Assembly (NCBI GenBank): GCA_001643675.2
Contig: LSRY02000005.1
Location: 374,501 to 438,500 of the forward strand
Length of the DNA: 64,000 nucleotides
Origin: Monocercomonoides exilis
Taxonomy: Eukaryota > Preaxostyla > Oxymonadida > Polymastigidae
Direction: 5' to 3'
Shown: positions 1 through 11,879 of the stretch, piece after piece
Numbering within the stretch: the stretch's first letter is position 1
Layout: each line of letters begins with the position of its first letter
Position numbers and translations under genes: made by a program
Notes under the pieces: model-generated
The model's input: the letters and a program-made list of their open reading frames with translations, nothing else
What the model was told of the DNA's origin: nothing
Databases searched by the model: none

Positions 1-61
1 GATGTGGTTCCGATCACACATTCATTTGTAATTCTTTATTTTTCGCAAAGTGCAGACAACG

Positions 62-3000
62 ATGGATTCTGACGATGAAGGAACAGAAGATTATCGCCAA
101 GGAGGTTATCATTTTGTGCATATTGGCGATGTCTATAACAATCGTTTCAGAGTCGAACAGAAACTTGGATGGGGGCATTTTTCCACAGTCTGGTTTTGCA
201 CTGATTTGTTTGATTCTTTATTTGTTATCAAATAAGTATCATAACTTATTTTTGGTAATTAACAAACATTTTTCTTTGATAAATCCGAATGATTTTTCCT
301 TGGAATAATTCTAACTTTTTTTGTGCTATCAAACGAAAATTGAAATATTTTAATATGATTATGCTTCACAATAAATGCAAACAGACGTACAGGTAAAAAC
401 GTTGCACTTAAGATTATTAAAAGTGCGTCTCATTACATGGAAGCTGCTCGCGATGAAATTGTTCTTTTATCTCAAATTGCGAATGGAGATCCAGATTTTA
501 ATAAATGCGTAGTTCATTTAATCGATAGCTTTGAGCTTGAAGGTCCAAATGGAACCCGTTTGATTGTTCTCTTTCATATTTTTTCACTTTATTGTCAAAT
601 ATTCAATTTATATTCAGACATGTGCATGGTCTTTGAAGCTTTGGGTAGCAATCTATTAGCATTAATTAGAAACTATTCATATCGTGGGATTCCTTTGCCA
701 ATTGTGAAATACATTTGCCGTGAAATACTTGTTGCACTGGATTATATTCATCGAGAATTAGGGATAATTCATACAGACCTAAAGCCAGAAAATATTTTGC
801 TTGAATGGCCAATTGTTTTTACTCGTTGCTTGGACGGTCAAAGACCGAAGGAATAGTTTGAATTAAAAAATTTATCATAATTTCTGAATGGATATCTTTC
901 GATTCATTTTTGATTAAATTCGCATTTTTTGTTCATTAACTCTTCAATCTTCAACTTCTATGACAAACACAGTCCCATCTCATCAGACGCCCAAAGCGAG
1001 TCTTTTTTGCATGCGCCAATTCCTCAGTCGCCATCAATGACTCCGCCTGGTGACGAATACAATGAGACTCAACAGACTCCTTCTGCTCAAAATGAGATAT
1101 CATTTGGTAACTCTGAAGGATCGCAACCATCTGCTTCAACGACCACAGAGATACAGTCACAAGCCCATTTGCCTTCCACTTCTGGTGAGAATCCGTCAAG
1201 CAAGCAGGATAACACTGTAACTGCTGAGGCGGCGACTGATGCAACAAGTGAGTCATCATCATCATCTTCTTCTTCATCTTCTGCTTCAGAAGAGGCACTC
1301 CCTTGCGTCAACCCTTCTCCCACACCATCTCCGACATACCTCACTCTTCAGTCTATTCTACCGTCTGATGTCATTTGGTCTGAGCTGTCAGCCAAAGAAA
1401 AGCAGAAATACAAACAAAAACTGGCAAAAAAGCGGAGAAAAGAAAAGCAGCGAATGGCAAAAGCTGCGAAAGAGGCAGAGTCAGAAAGAGAAGAAAAGAG
1501 TGAAGGTGCTTTTGTTGAAGAGAAAGCTATCAAAAAGACAGAAGCAGAAGAATTGCCATCTTCTTTGGCAACTGCTTCGATTGACTCGACTGCGAAGGAT
1601 GAAAGACAAAAGAGTGATTGCATGAAACGTTCAGATGCAGTTGTTATTAAAGAAGAAGAAGAAGAAGAAGAAGAAGAAGAAGATGATGATGATGATGAGA
1701 ATGATGAAGACGATCAAGCTATTCACAAAGAATCAACAAAGGCTGGTGACAATAGAGATATTCTGACGAAAAAAGAAGATGGAACAACAGAATGTGAAGA
1801 TGGAAAAGCAACGCCTCATCTTTTGGAAGAAGACATAAATGCAGAAAGGAACGAGGAAAAACAAAAAACTGTTTCTTTTGATGCTCCAACGAACACACAG
1901 AAATCAAATGCATCGATTTTATCCACACCAACCACAAAGCAAGACAGACAGCCATTTTCAGCTGAATCTTCTTCAAAAACAGATTCTTCTTCTGTTTCAG
2001 ACGCTGAAATGCTTTTGGACGACCCAATCTCAACGCCATCTATCGACACCTTGACTGATTCACTTTCACGTCTTTCGATTCACCCCACTCCACACACTGA
2101 ACAAAACACGTCATCTTCTTCATCCTCATTCTCTCCCTCTTCCTCATCTTCCTCTTCCTCATTTTCATCTGACACTTCTTCTCCAAATGTCACTTCAACA
2201 GCAGCATCGTCTGCTCCTCATTCACCCAACACACCCACTTCACCATCCCATCCTCTTTCGCCTTCTACCAACTCTTCCTCCACCGACAACACTTGCAGCT
2301 CCTTCGCTCTCATTTCACAGACTGAAACTTTGTCGCCTGCTGTTTTTGCAATGCCATTTCCTGCTTTTCGCAAAAAGATTAAAAACGACAATGAAACTAC
2401 TGAGGCTTCTTCTTCTTCTTCTTCTATTCCATCGAATGCCAATCCGAATCAATCTCATCTGTCCAATTCGGATTCTTCTCCACTACACTCTTCAAATCAA
2501 CCAGAATCTGTTCTTGAAACTTCTGACAATCAGAATTCTTCATCTTCATCTTCTACTTCTGCACATTCATCACGAGCAGCTGTGTTTGAAGAAACTGATT
2601 CAAAATCATCTCCTCCTGCTCCTTCATCTCAAGATGGATCCCTTTCAGCCAAAAAACAGACAAATGAAGAGAAAGCAAACTCAAACAATGCAAATGCCAC
2701 AAACATGCCAATCATCAAGCCAGAATTCAAGAAGAAAACAGACTCACAATCATATTCACCAGATTTTGCATCTCCACCAGCGTCACAGCCTCGTCCATCA
2801 CAACACATAGCATCCACCACCTCAATCAGAACCAACTCCATTTCCTCGCCTGTTCCATCTCCTCCTCCCTCAGCCCTCCCCGTGGGGCCATACTTGCTGG
2901 GCACTGTCCCGAGGGAAGGCTACTCCAAATACGACGTCAAAGTGGTGGACTTTGGGAATGCGTGCTGGATCGACAAGCACTTCACGTCGAACATCCAGAC

Positions 3001-4113
3001 GAGGCAATATCGCTCGCCTGAGGTCATTTTGGGGTATGACTACGACGAGAGGACGGACATCTGGTCGTTCGCATGCATCGTCTTTGAGCTTTTGACAGGC
3101 GATCTGCTGTTTGAGCCGCACTCGGGCGACAACTACGACAGAGACGAAGACCACATTGCGATGTTTGTGGAGCTTCTGGGGCCGGTCAAAAGGGAGTCTG
3201 CAATGAAAGGGAAGTGGTCGCGGCAGATCTTCAACAGGAGAGGAGAGCTGAGGCACATCAAGCAGCTCAATCTGTGGCCCTTGCGCTCGGTGATGATCAG
3301 AAAGTACCACGCCCTGCCGCAGCAGGCAGACGAGTTGTGTGCGTTTCTGCTGCCTTGTCTGGACTTCAACTCGAAGAAGCGGCCTTCCGCAGAGGAGCTG
3401 TTGAAACACCCGTGGCTGAACATTCGTGAGGGGGAGTCGCTGACAGGGGTGAGCTGGGTGGAGAAGCCGATTGCAGGGCGGGCAGACATGAGCGGTGGAG
3501 GAGATACTGACCCGCTGGTTGACAAGGAGATGGTGGAAAGAGAGCGGAAGAGGGCGGAGGCACTGGAGAGGAGGAAGATAAAAGAGATCGAAAGGAAGAG
3601 GAAGCGCGATCAGGAGGCACAACGGCGTTTTTCTGTGAGGCAGCACAAGTTGGAGCAGAGGCAGCTGAAAGGGAAGATGAGAGAAAGGCTGATAAGCGGA
3701 TGTTCAGATGAAGAGGCAAAAATGATGCTGAAGCAGCTGTTTGGGATTGAAGTGGAGGAAAATGATGACTTGCTGAGAGTGTTAGAGGAGCTTGGGATCA
3801 GCAGTGGATCGATGGAAAGTGATGACTATGAAGAAGAAGAGGAAGAGGAAGAGGAGGAAGAGGAGGAAGAGGAAGAAGAAGAGGACGAAGATGATGATAA
3901 CGAAGACTCAGAGGATTTAATTGCACATCAGATGGATCCAGTTGTTGTTGTTGATGATGACTCAGACGAAGAGAGCAACGATGAAAGAGAGTCAAACAAA
4001 ACAGGAAAGAAGCAGGCTTCGAAGGAAAACTTGAACGAAAACAATAAAAATAACACGGAGGAAGGAGATGAAGAAGAGAATGACGATGAGGAAGGAGATG
4101 TTGAAGAATCCGA

Positions 4114-4146
<33 letters not shown>

Positions 4147-5368
4147 TGATGAAGATGAAGAAGATTCTGAAGAGGAAGAGGAGAACGAAGAGGAGCAGTC
4201 GGATGAAGAATATGAAGAAGAATACGATGAATCTGATGAAGAGAAAGAAGAAGATGATACTGAAGGGAAATATACAGATAAAGAAGACGAAGATGAGGAA
4301 GACGAAAACGAAGAATCCGAAGGAGTTTCAGAAGAACTTTCAGAAGCAGATTCAGGTGGAGAATCAGAAGCATCGAGCGAAGCATCGACTCGATCGTTTT
4401 CTGTTGAAAGCGGAAGACAGACCGAAGGGTCGTTGAGTGAGTCATACAGCGAGGAAGGGAGTGATGAAGAGATGGCATCTGAGGCAGAGTCAGAGCAAGA
4501 AAGCGAAGAAGGAAAGGAAGAAGGTACAAAGAATGACGAAAGTGCAGAAGATGAAGAAGAGAAAGAAGAAGAAGAAGAAGAAGCTGAAGATGAGATAAAA
4601 ACAGACTCAAGTGAAACTGATGAAAATGATAGAGAAGAAGAAGAAGGAGAAGCTGAGGAGGAGGAAGAAGAAAATGATGATGAAGAAGAAAAACACACAG
4701 AAGAAGCAGATGAAAGCGAAGTAATCCAAAAGAGAGAAGAAAGAGGCAAAAAGATCATTGACGAAAGCATAGAAAGGAGGATGGAAGCAGGAAGAGACGG
4801 CACGCTGAATGAAGACGAGAACTATCAGCATTCTCTTATTTCATCTGCATTGGGGATGCGCAGGGACGAGGGCCATCTATACAGAAAATCGCATCTTCGT
4901 TCTGATGAAAAGGGCAGACAGAGCGACAGAGAAGATGAGCTGGAAGGCGATGTGTTGCATGTTTCATCGCCATTTGCAGAGGACAGGCAGCATTTGCACC
5001 AGAGCATCAATGCGCACCGCTCGCTGGAGCATCAGCTGCAGGAGATAAACAAGCTTCTGCAGAATGCGCAACAGTCAGAGCTGGATCTTCCGCCAGAGCT
5101 TGTGTACAAATATTTCTACTACGAGAAAATGCTTCTGGACGGGGCAACTGGGCATTTTGCGTCGCTTCCGCAGCAACTGCAACAGAAAGAAAGAGAGAGG
5201 AGTCATATGATAGATAGTGCTGAAGAAGAGAAAGCAACGGAAAACGAAGAAGCAGAAGATTCAGAGAGCGAAGAAGAGCAAGAAATATTGCACGAAGAAT
5301 CTGCTGATGATGATGCTTCAAAGCAAAATATTAATGATGAAGTTGAAAAAGAAGATAAGGAAAAATAA
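62..5368 (+). CDS. SRPK: SR-protein kinase (SRPK family) with giant spacer and acidic tail, 4 exons
   Basis: Serine/threonine kinase that by family knowledge phosphorylates arginine-serine splicing factors. Inferred exons are 62-207, 385-557, 618-855 and 973-5368, giving 1650 residues with all phases matching. Introns start GTTTGA and end AG, and the joins restore family sequence: STVWFCTD joins LRTGKNVALK, and EGPNGT joins HMCMVFEALG. Visible motifs are the glycine loop KLGWGHFSTVW, ATP-binding lysine near residue 58, catalytic loop HTDLKPEN (Asp about 160), DFG (about 845), RQYRSPEVILG and RPSAEELLKHPWL. SRPKs carry a spacer between catalytic loop and DFG; here it is about 680 residues of Ser/Glu-rich low complexity, well above the usual size. 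A tail of roughly 600 residues rich in Glu, Asp and Ser follows. The stop is TAA; reading through it would add 13 codons before TGA. The first ATG is at 62. Confidence 0.9.
208..384 (+). other. intron 1 of the SRPK-like gene, GTTTGA...CAG
   Basis: Removal joins the STVWFCTD and RTGKNVALK segments in frame, in the order seen in SRPK kinases. The donor is GTTTGA and the acceptor AACAG. Confidence 0.8.
558..617 (+). other. intron 2 of the SRPK-like gene, 60 nt
   Basis: Donor GTTTGA, acceptor TTCAG. Splicing gives the family sequence NGTHMCMVFEALG across the join. Confidence 0.8.
856..972 (+). other. intron 3 of the SRPK-like gene
   Basis: Donor GTTTGA, acceptor CACAG. It lies after the catalytic loop, inside the non-conserved spacer. 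The phase fits, but no conserved residues check the join, so this is less certain than introns 1 and 2. Confidence 0.6.
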
Positions 5369-6429
5369 GGGGAGAATAACGAAACGAAAATTTTGAAAAG
5401 AATTTGTTGAAGATTTGAATTATGCGAATCTTTTCATGATTGAATCAAAGAACTTATCGTTTCTTGTCACAAAATATAAAAAGAAAAAGAAAAAGAAAAC
5501 TTATTTCACCTCTGGCATGACATGTTTTATATTTGTTAAAAAACAGCGTTTATAAATGCATTTAGTTTCATTTTCTTTTTGGATCATTTTTTCTAGAATT
5601 TTTGTGTTTGAAATTTTAATTTTGATTCTCTCCATTGGGATGAAGTAACATTCAAATTGGATCGATTTTTAATTTTTTTGAATGAAAAATATGTTCAAAT
5701 CTGCGGATAAAAAGGTTTGCCTTTAACAGAATAATTACACCAAAAATTTATCAACATCCAAAAAGTTTTAAAACACGATCGAAAAAATTGAATTTATGAT
5801 TGAAAAATATCTAACCTTCGAAATTTTTAAAAATTAATAAAAATCAGATTCTCATCACTTGCATTTCTATATTGTTAAATAATCCGAGAAAGTGATAAAT
5901 TTGAACAAATAATATATATTTTTTCTTTTATTAGATGAAATTTGAATAAACTTCTTTAATTCAAATAAACCCATTTAATTCAAATGAAGTTTGTTTATTT
6001 TAAATGAAGTTGGAACATTTTAATTAAAGATTGCATATGCAAATTAACGCTGAAATCCATCATGTTAAAGCTTTGATAAATTATATTTCATCTTTCAAAA
6101 TTACTAATTGGCTCATTTGGTGTTGTTTCTTAAAGTCTATAGAATTCAATTTTTTCAACGGTTTTGATCTTTTTGATATTAATTGGAAATGAAACAAAAT
6201 CACAACAAAATGAGCTTCAAAGACAAAAAAAAAGAAAAATTTCGTGAGTTGAAAGTTTGTTTCGTTTATATTTTTATGTTTTTTTTTAAAAAACCAGAGA
6301 TGAACGATTTTTATTTGGATAAAAATGTTATGAGGAAAAGTGAAATGCTCTGAACAATTTCAATGTCTAATACACAAATAACTGCAAAAGTGTACGAAAT
6401 GAAGCGTGGAAGCTGACAAACTTAATTTT
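5369..6429. other. AT-rich intergenic stretch
   Basis: No reading frame with coding character on either strand. Near 5945-6010 there is a short run of related phrases built on TTCAAATRAA and AATGAAGTT; the same phrases recur at 10555-10670, so a low-copy AT-rich repeat is possible. Confidence 0.5.
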
Positions 6430-6900
6430 CTTTTTTCTTCTTCCTCTCCTTCCCCCTCTTCTCCACCCTAAACAATCTCCTCCCACATGCCCACTCCCCA
6501 ATCCCAACCTCCTTCTCCATCTCCCACTCCTCTTTCTCCTCCTTCATCTCCCTCATCCAGCCTTTCCTTTTTTCTCCTTCTTCTCTCTCTTCCTCGTCCT
6601 CTTCTCCATCCCCTTCCCTTTTCCCTTCTCTTTCATCTTTCTCATCCTCATCCTCATCATCTTCTTTTTCTTCCCCTTCCCCTTCCTCTTCCCCTTCGAT
6701 TTCCTCTTCCCCATCCCCTCTCCATATCCATCACCAATCCCATCCCCACCTCCAAATCCACCTCAATCTCCATCTCTCAAACACCCTCTTCTCCAACATC
6801 TCCTCTCCCCAATCCCCTCGATCTCTTCCATCCCTTCCCTCCCACTCACTCAATCCATTCATCTCAACCACCTCTTCCTCTTCTCTCTCTTCCACCAACA
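6430..6900 (+). repeat. pyrimidine-rich low-complexity tract
   Basis: About 470 bases of C/T-dominated sequence (CCTCTTCC, CTCCATC and similar) leading directly into the beta-helix gene remnant. All plus-strand frames translate to Pro/Ser/Leu low complexity, so no protein is called from it. Confidence 0.7.
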
Positions 6901-6929
6901 TCAACATCAATTTAATCCCCTCCTTCTCT

Positions 6930-7837
6930 CTTCACTCATCCCTTTCCATCCACTCAACCATCTTCAAACACACCCACAACCCCATCGATGGTGCCATCCT
7001 CCCAAACCTCAACAGCCCTTCCACTTCTCTTTCTGCCTTCAATGCTTCTTTCCTCCACCAAACACGTTCTTCACCAAATGCTCCAGTGGTGCATGTTGGA
7101 AATGAATCTCAAAGAAAGAAACAAAGCAGAATGTCTGAATTTGATGAGAACAACCATCGCTTCGAATGGTGCGAATGGAATGATTCAAATGGTGGAAGCG
7201 ATTGGGGTGGAGCGCTCAAAGTCAATTGCACAAATGCAAATCTCACGATCACTTCTTGCTCGTATAGCAAATGCTCAACAACAAAACATGGTGGAGCGTT
7301 ATATTGCGATTATTTGTTAAAAGTTGATATCGCAAAATCCAATTTCACAAGCTGTTCAGCTGCTCATGCAGGAGCAGTCCATGCTACAAGTCCACGATCA
7401 AATTCTGTTTGGACATTCTCAGAAAACAGAGTGGAAAGTTGTTCAATAACAAACTATTGCGGAACTGGTTGGTACTTTTTCCTCTATTACATACCATCAG
7501 ATGCAAAATTCCTATTCAAAAGTTACGTCTGCATTGCAAATACTGGTGGAGATGCGGCTGGTGCAATCACGTTTCATTTCCCTCCACCAGTTATAACTCC
7601 TCAATATTTTCTCCAAGAGTTCCAGTTCATCAACAACAAAGTCGAAAATCCATTCACCTTCGGTGGTGCTGCCCTGTGTTGCACAAGAATATTTGATTGG
7701 ACGAACGTAATTAAATTCATCACATTTTGTTTCTTCAATTACAACAACGCTTCTATTTGCAGATGGAATGATGTGTTTTTCAATGGAAGCATAATCACAC
7801 AATCCCCATTTGATAATTGTATATCATCAATTTAAAC
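6930..7837 (+). pseudogene. 5'-truncated pectin-lyase-like (beta-helix) surface protein remnant
   Basis: The frame ending at TAA 7833-7835 is open back through 6930 but has no ATG before the conserved part. It reads like the extracellular beta-helix repeats of the receptor at 32-38.9 kb: WGGALKVN, HGGALYCDY, short N-x-S/T sites, and FxxCSAxHAGAV. The phrase IDGAILPNLNSPSTSLSA near 6985 matches YDGGIVPSLNSPSSSLAA of the copy at 52.7 kb, and the NGGSDWGGAL segment corresponds to its TSNGGAIYMY segment. There is no signal peptide, transmembrane helix or kinase tail. It is most likely a truncated gene copy; an unrecognised upstream exon is the alternative. Confidence 0.6.
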
Positions 7838-7970
7838 AAAAATAATTAGAAATATCGGAACTTCTGGATAAGAAATTATCAACGTTTGCTCCGTTTCGTC
7901 TCTTCTCCCTTTTTTCCTACAAATAAATTCCATATACCATTTTTCCACACTCTTTTCTTCCTTTTCTTCT

Positions 7971-9200
7971 TCACATTCTCTTCCTATTCCTACCGTTTAT
8001 CCTCTGCATTTTTAAATCTTTTTTTGATGATGATGAATTTGCGCATCCACTCCTCTCCTGGTTCTCATAAATCCATCTCATTATTTCCTCTTTTTGCTTT
8101 TGTCCTTTATATTCCTTAAAAATAAACTTCATGCCTCCATTAAATTTCTCTTCTTCTTCCTCCTCTTCTTCCTTCTCCAAATCAATCGAACTTCCCTCTC
8201 TTCCTTGCTTCTCATTCATCCCCAAATCATTCGTACACATTTCCACCTGTTCCACATCTTTTCTCACCCACTCTGAACTTCCATCTGAAGTTATTCCTGA
8301 AAACCCATCTGCTGCTTCTTCTTCTGCTCTCCTGTTCTCCTGTTGGATTCCATCGGATGGAGAAGAATCACACACTTCACTTTATGCTTATAACTGTTTG
8401 TCTGCCTCAGCCTCCGTTCCCGCCTTCACAAACCTCAGCCCACTCAGCCCAAGCGCCTCCACAACAAGCAGCGCTATCGCTTCTTCCAGTTTCCCCTGGT
8501 TCTCTTTGATTCTCTCCACAAACTCTCTGCGCGCTGTCGGATACCCACCTTTCTCCTCATTCCCATCACCTTCCTCTGCCTCTTCCCGCTCATCAAACAC
8601 TGCCTGCACAATCACTGCACGAGATTGAACAATATCTTCAATCCTCAGCCCCGCTGCCGACAGCCCCTTCTCCACAATCCCCCCCACTTCACACACTGCA
8701 ATCCCTCGCCCCATCACTTCGTCGTCCAGCTTCACCACCACACGCCTCGACTGCGGCGATCGCGACACCAGCCGCGCTATCGCCGACGGCAGCAGCGACG
8801 GGTCAAATAGATCGTTGATCGACTGGTACGCATTCACATCTGCCGCTGCAAAGATCCGCTTGCTCCCCGACTTCGTGCCCACCGACGCTGCAAGTGACGG
8901 AAGCTGCCCCACCAGCGGAACCGAAAGCATAGCCAAAAGTGCGACAATCCAGGCGCAAGCAACATTACCATTCAGCAACGCTCTCCGCGTAACAACATAT
9001 CCCCGCAACGTCTTCGGTGGATGGGGTGACAGCTGCATATGCCGCACATACACCCCAGCCGCCTCTCGATGCAGTCCATCGCTGCTGCCGACGTGTATGA
9101 CGCAGCCACCGCTGACGCATCCGAATGGTTAATCGCAGGCGCTGATGATGGCAGATCATCCCCTGCCGCCTTCTTCTCTTCACTTCTCCGATTCCGGAAT
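7971..9200 (-). CDS. unrecognised protein with in-frame TAA codons (possible pseudogene)
   Basis: Function not recognised. On the minus strand one frame runs from about 9129 to TGA at 7973-7971. It begins PFGCVSGG, has a hydrophobic helix ACAWIVALLAMLSVPLVG (possible membrane anchor), a globular part with RRVVVKLDDEVMGRG, then a Glu-rich tail. It crosses two TAA codons, at 8390-8388 and 8384-8382, with coherent composition on both sides (DKQL, then A, then SEVCDSSPSDG). Base composition is clearly richer in G and C than the flanks, as in other coding parts of the window. Upstream, coding-like sequence (EEKKAAGDDLPSSAPA) continues in another frame that joins at a GGGG run near 9053, so a one-base indel is likely. 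The start is unresolved. It could be a decayed gene. Confidence 0.45.
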
Positions 9201-9239
9201 GGAAAAGTTGATCGGCGTGCTGCTCCATATCAGAATGAA

Positions 9240-10920
9240 GAAATATATTAGGAAGATGGGATTTGATCTGGAAGAAACAAAAGTGGAAGAAGAAGAATGA
9301 AGAGAAGATGAAAATGAGCCATTGCTTTCTACGGTACGTGAGAAGCAGTTTTTCATAGAAGGTGAAAGAATGTGTTTTCGAGTATTTCTGCGTTGAATCC
9401 CCACCAGCAATAAGTGAGGATGAGAAGGCGGGAACAGATCATTGCAGTTCGAAGGATATGAAGAAGAAAAAGATGTTATGATGAAATTATTTGATATTTG
9501 GAATAATGAAGGTTGTCGATAACAACTGCATCGATTCTCGTTGAAATCTATCTTGATTTGATTTAAACTTCATTGGTCGCATATTCTTCTGGCAAGCAGT
9601 AATTGCTGGATCCTTCAAACATTCAACTTGCCCCTTCACTTCTTTCCAACAAAAAATAGGTAACAATTGGCAATTCCTATTTCTCTTTCCTCATTTCCTC
9701 ATTTTCCTCTTTCAATTCCTTTTCTTGGTAAAAAATATCTTTCAACTTAAGCATTTCCTCAACTAGAACTAAGGTCAAGCGTTTTATAATGTTATATTCA
9801 CGCTCAATTTATGTATATCCACCTTTTCTCATCCGTCTTTCTTTTTTTTGATATGTTCTTTCCTCCTTATTCTTCATCTCGCTGAAAATGGATTTCTTCT
9901 TCATCTGAAAATCAGTCGTCATGTTTCAATTCTGTTTCTCTTTTGTCAAGTTCCATATTATCATTTCATCAGCAGAAATAAAAATATGAATATTCAAATG
10001 CGTATAACAACACATTCAACATTATTCAGGAAAATAAACCTTCAAAATAACTTGCAAACATTAATTCTGATTCAAGTATGAACGTTTAAAAAATAATTCT
10101 TCATTACTGACCCACGAATACGCCTTTAAACTATTTGTTTTTATTTCACCATCCATCAACAATTTGCGTAAAAAAGTGATGATCCCTCGCTTTAAAAGAA
10201 CTTGCATGCTCCATGTATTAGGCTTGCAAAATGATCCATTGTCTTGTTAGCCAAACATCGAATATCTGCAATTTCAAATTTCCATATTTTTTTGATTTTT
10301 TGTTTTCAACAATTTCACTTAATCAGATAAGCGATAAAAATTGTTTTTGATTAATGTATTTATAATGTTTGCATATTTGGAATTTCCTTTATTTTCATCC
10401 AAACCAATGTGTTCATTTTTTTGAATTTCAGAAAAATGAAATCATATTTTCACTTATTCACAAGAGAGAAAAAAACATAAAAATAATTTTTATTGAACAT
10501 CTAAATTATAATGTTCATTATTCTGTTCTTAATGAAATCATGATTTTTCAGAAACTCAAATGAAGTTTGGAATTTCTAAATGAAGTGAGTTTATTTGAAT
10601 AAATTGTGTCTTATTCAAATAAAGTTATATTTTTTTCGAATAAAATGGAGTTATTTAAATTGAAATTTCTTATTTGAATTTCATCTATTATTGCGTTCTT
10701 TAGTGAAAAAAAGCTATTATTGGTTTGAATTGAATTTTCAATAATATTTGACATGTGTTCGGGAGAAAAAATGACAATTATTCAAGCATTTGAAGAAATT
10801 ATTTTGGTTGGTGTTTTTATTTGCACCCTTTTTTTATAAGCACAAAATTTTTGAAATGAAAAATAAAAGGCATGATTTAAGAAAGGTGGACAAAAAATTT
10901 TTATTGAAAAAATGGCAAAA
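9240..10920. other. AT-rich intergenic stretch
   Basis: No convincing coding region. Contains AT-rich phrases related to those at 5.95-6.0 kb (10555-10670), otherwise nothing that can be named. Confidence 0.5.
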
Positions 10921-10921
10921 A

Positions 10922-11007
10922 AGAGCACCCCTCCGGGTTCGAACCTTCGACTCACCAACTTGCAAGTTTGTTAGCAAGTCGCTGGTGCCGATCGGCTAGA
11001 GTGCTCT
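10922..11007 (-). tRNA. tRNA-like Pol III element (possible tRNA pseudogene or SINE head)
   Basis: On the minus strand a seven-base acceptor-like stem AGAGCAC/GTGCTCT closes an 86-nt unit. It contains a good A box (TAGCCGATCGG), a good B box (GGTTCGAACCC) and a run of T just downstream that would terminate Pol III. The fold is not canonical: the T stem has only about two good pairs, and the middle folds as one long hairpin (CACCA...TGGTG with ACTTGC...GCAAGT inside) rather than clear D and anticodon arms. The GCT triplet in TTGCTAA would read serine if this is a real type II tRNA. A tRNA-derived repeat is equally possible. Confidence 0.4.
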
Positions 11008-11044
11008 ATTTTTCTATACTTTTCTTACACAAATATTTATAACA

Positions 11045-11215
11045 AATCCCTAACCCTAAAAATTGATCAAAAAATAAACCACTTTTTTCGAGCGCAAACC
11101 CTAAAAAGAAGAGCGGGAACAAAACCCTAAGCCCAAGAACTGTTACGCTAACCCTACAACCTAAACCAAACAATTAATACAGAGATTATTTTTGAATTTT
11201 TACCCTAAAAATATA
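11045..11215 (+). repeat. degenerate CCCTAA-rich (telomere-like) segment
   Basis: CCCTAA or ACCCTA occurs about seven times in 170 bases, including one tandem pair CCCTAACCCTAA at 11048-11059; the rest are separated by unrelated AT-rich bases. This resembles a decayed interstitial telomeric tract of the TTAGGG type but is not a clean array. Confidence 0.5.
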
Positions 11216-11261
11216 ATTATACTGGGTCAGATCAATTTTGCCCACCTTTCTTAAATATTGC

Positions 11262-11370
11262 CAAATAAAAAAATAAAAAAAAAAAATAAAATAAAATAAA
11301 AAAAAAAATAAAATAAAAAAAAAAAAATAAAATAAAATAAAATAAAATAAAATAAAAAATAAAAAAGAAC
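11262..11370 (+). repeat. A-rich (AAATA)n/(AATAA)n simple repeat
   Basis: Roughly 105 bases of AAAATAAAAT-type repeats with no C or G, directly downstream of a GGGTCAGAT motif at 11224. Confidence 0.85.
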
Positions 11371-11444
11371 AGACTCAATAAGCAAAAATAAACAAAACTT
11401 GGGTCTAACAGTCTTCAAATTGATCTTTTTCCTTTTCTTTGATA

Positions 11445-11478
11445 TGGGTGATTTTTTTTGACATCATAAAAAAAGATC
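11445..11478 (+). repeat. 31-34 bp terminal-type repeat ATATGGGTGA, inverted copy at 29.65 kb
   Basis: ATATGGGTGATTTTTTTTGA followed by a (C/T)ATCATAAAAAA segment. The reverse complement, with one or two mismatches, lies at about 29621-29654. The GGGTGA/GGGTCA start resembles the ends of the transposons at 48.9-56.2 kb, so this is probably a transposon terminus. Confidence 0.5.
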
Positions 11479-11879
11479 AAAAATCGAAAAAATAAAATCT
11501 ATTGTGGTATTTATTGATCAAAGAATATAAATGATTTTTTGCAAGTATTTTGCTTTTATTTCTGTCATATATATTTGGAAAATTTATAAGAACAAAAAAA
11601 CATACCTTTTTTCATTAATAAGAATTTTTTGATCAAGTTAAATAAAAATGATACAAAAATATAATGACAAATATCATAACTTGTTGAAAAAAATAATATA
11701 TTTAAAATTAAATAGAGAGATATAAATATAGAAAATTAGTTTATTCTAAATTGTATGCAATGTGTTTTATATTTATGAAGCTGAAACTTCATCTCCAAAT
11801 TCCTGCTCCAGTTGTTCATTTCTTCGACTTTATTAAACGTTAGCAGAGATAGTGGATAATCTGATAAAGCTGAGTTCAA

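Noticed and set aside
3928-4803. Long minus-strand Ser-rich open frame opposite the acidic tail of the kinase gene
   Set aside because: It is the complement of GAA/GAG-rich codons; no motif, no start context, and the plus strand has the conserved kinase.
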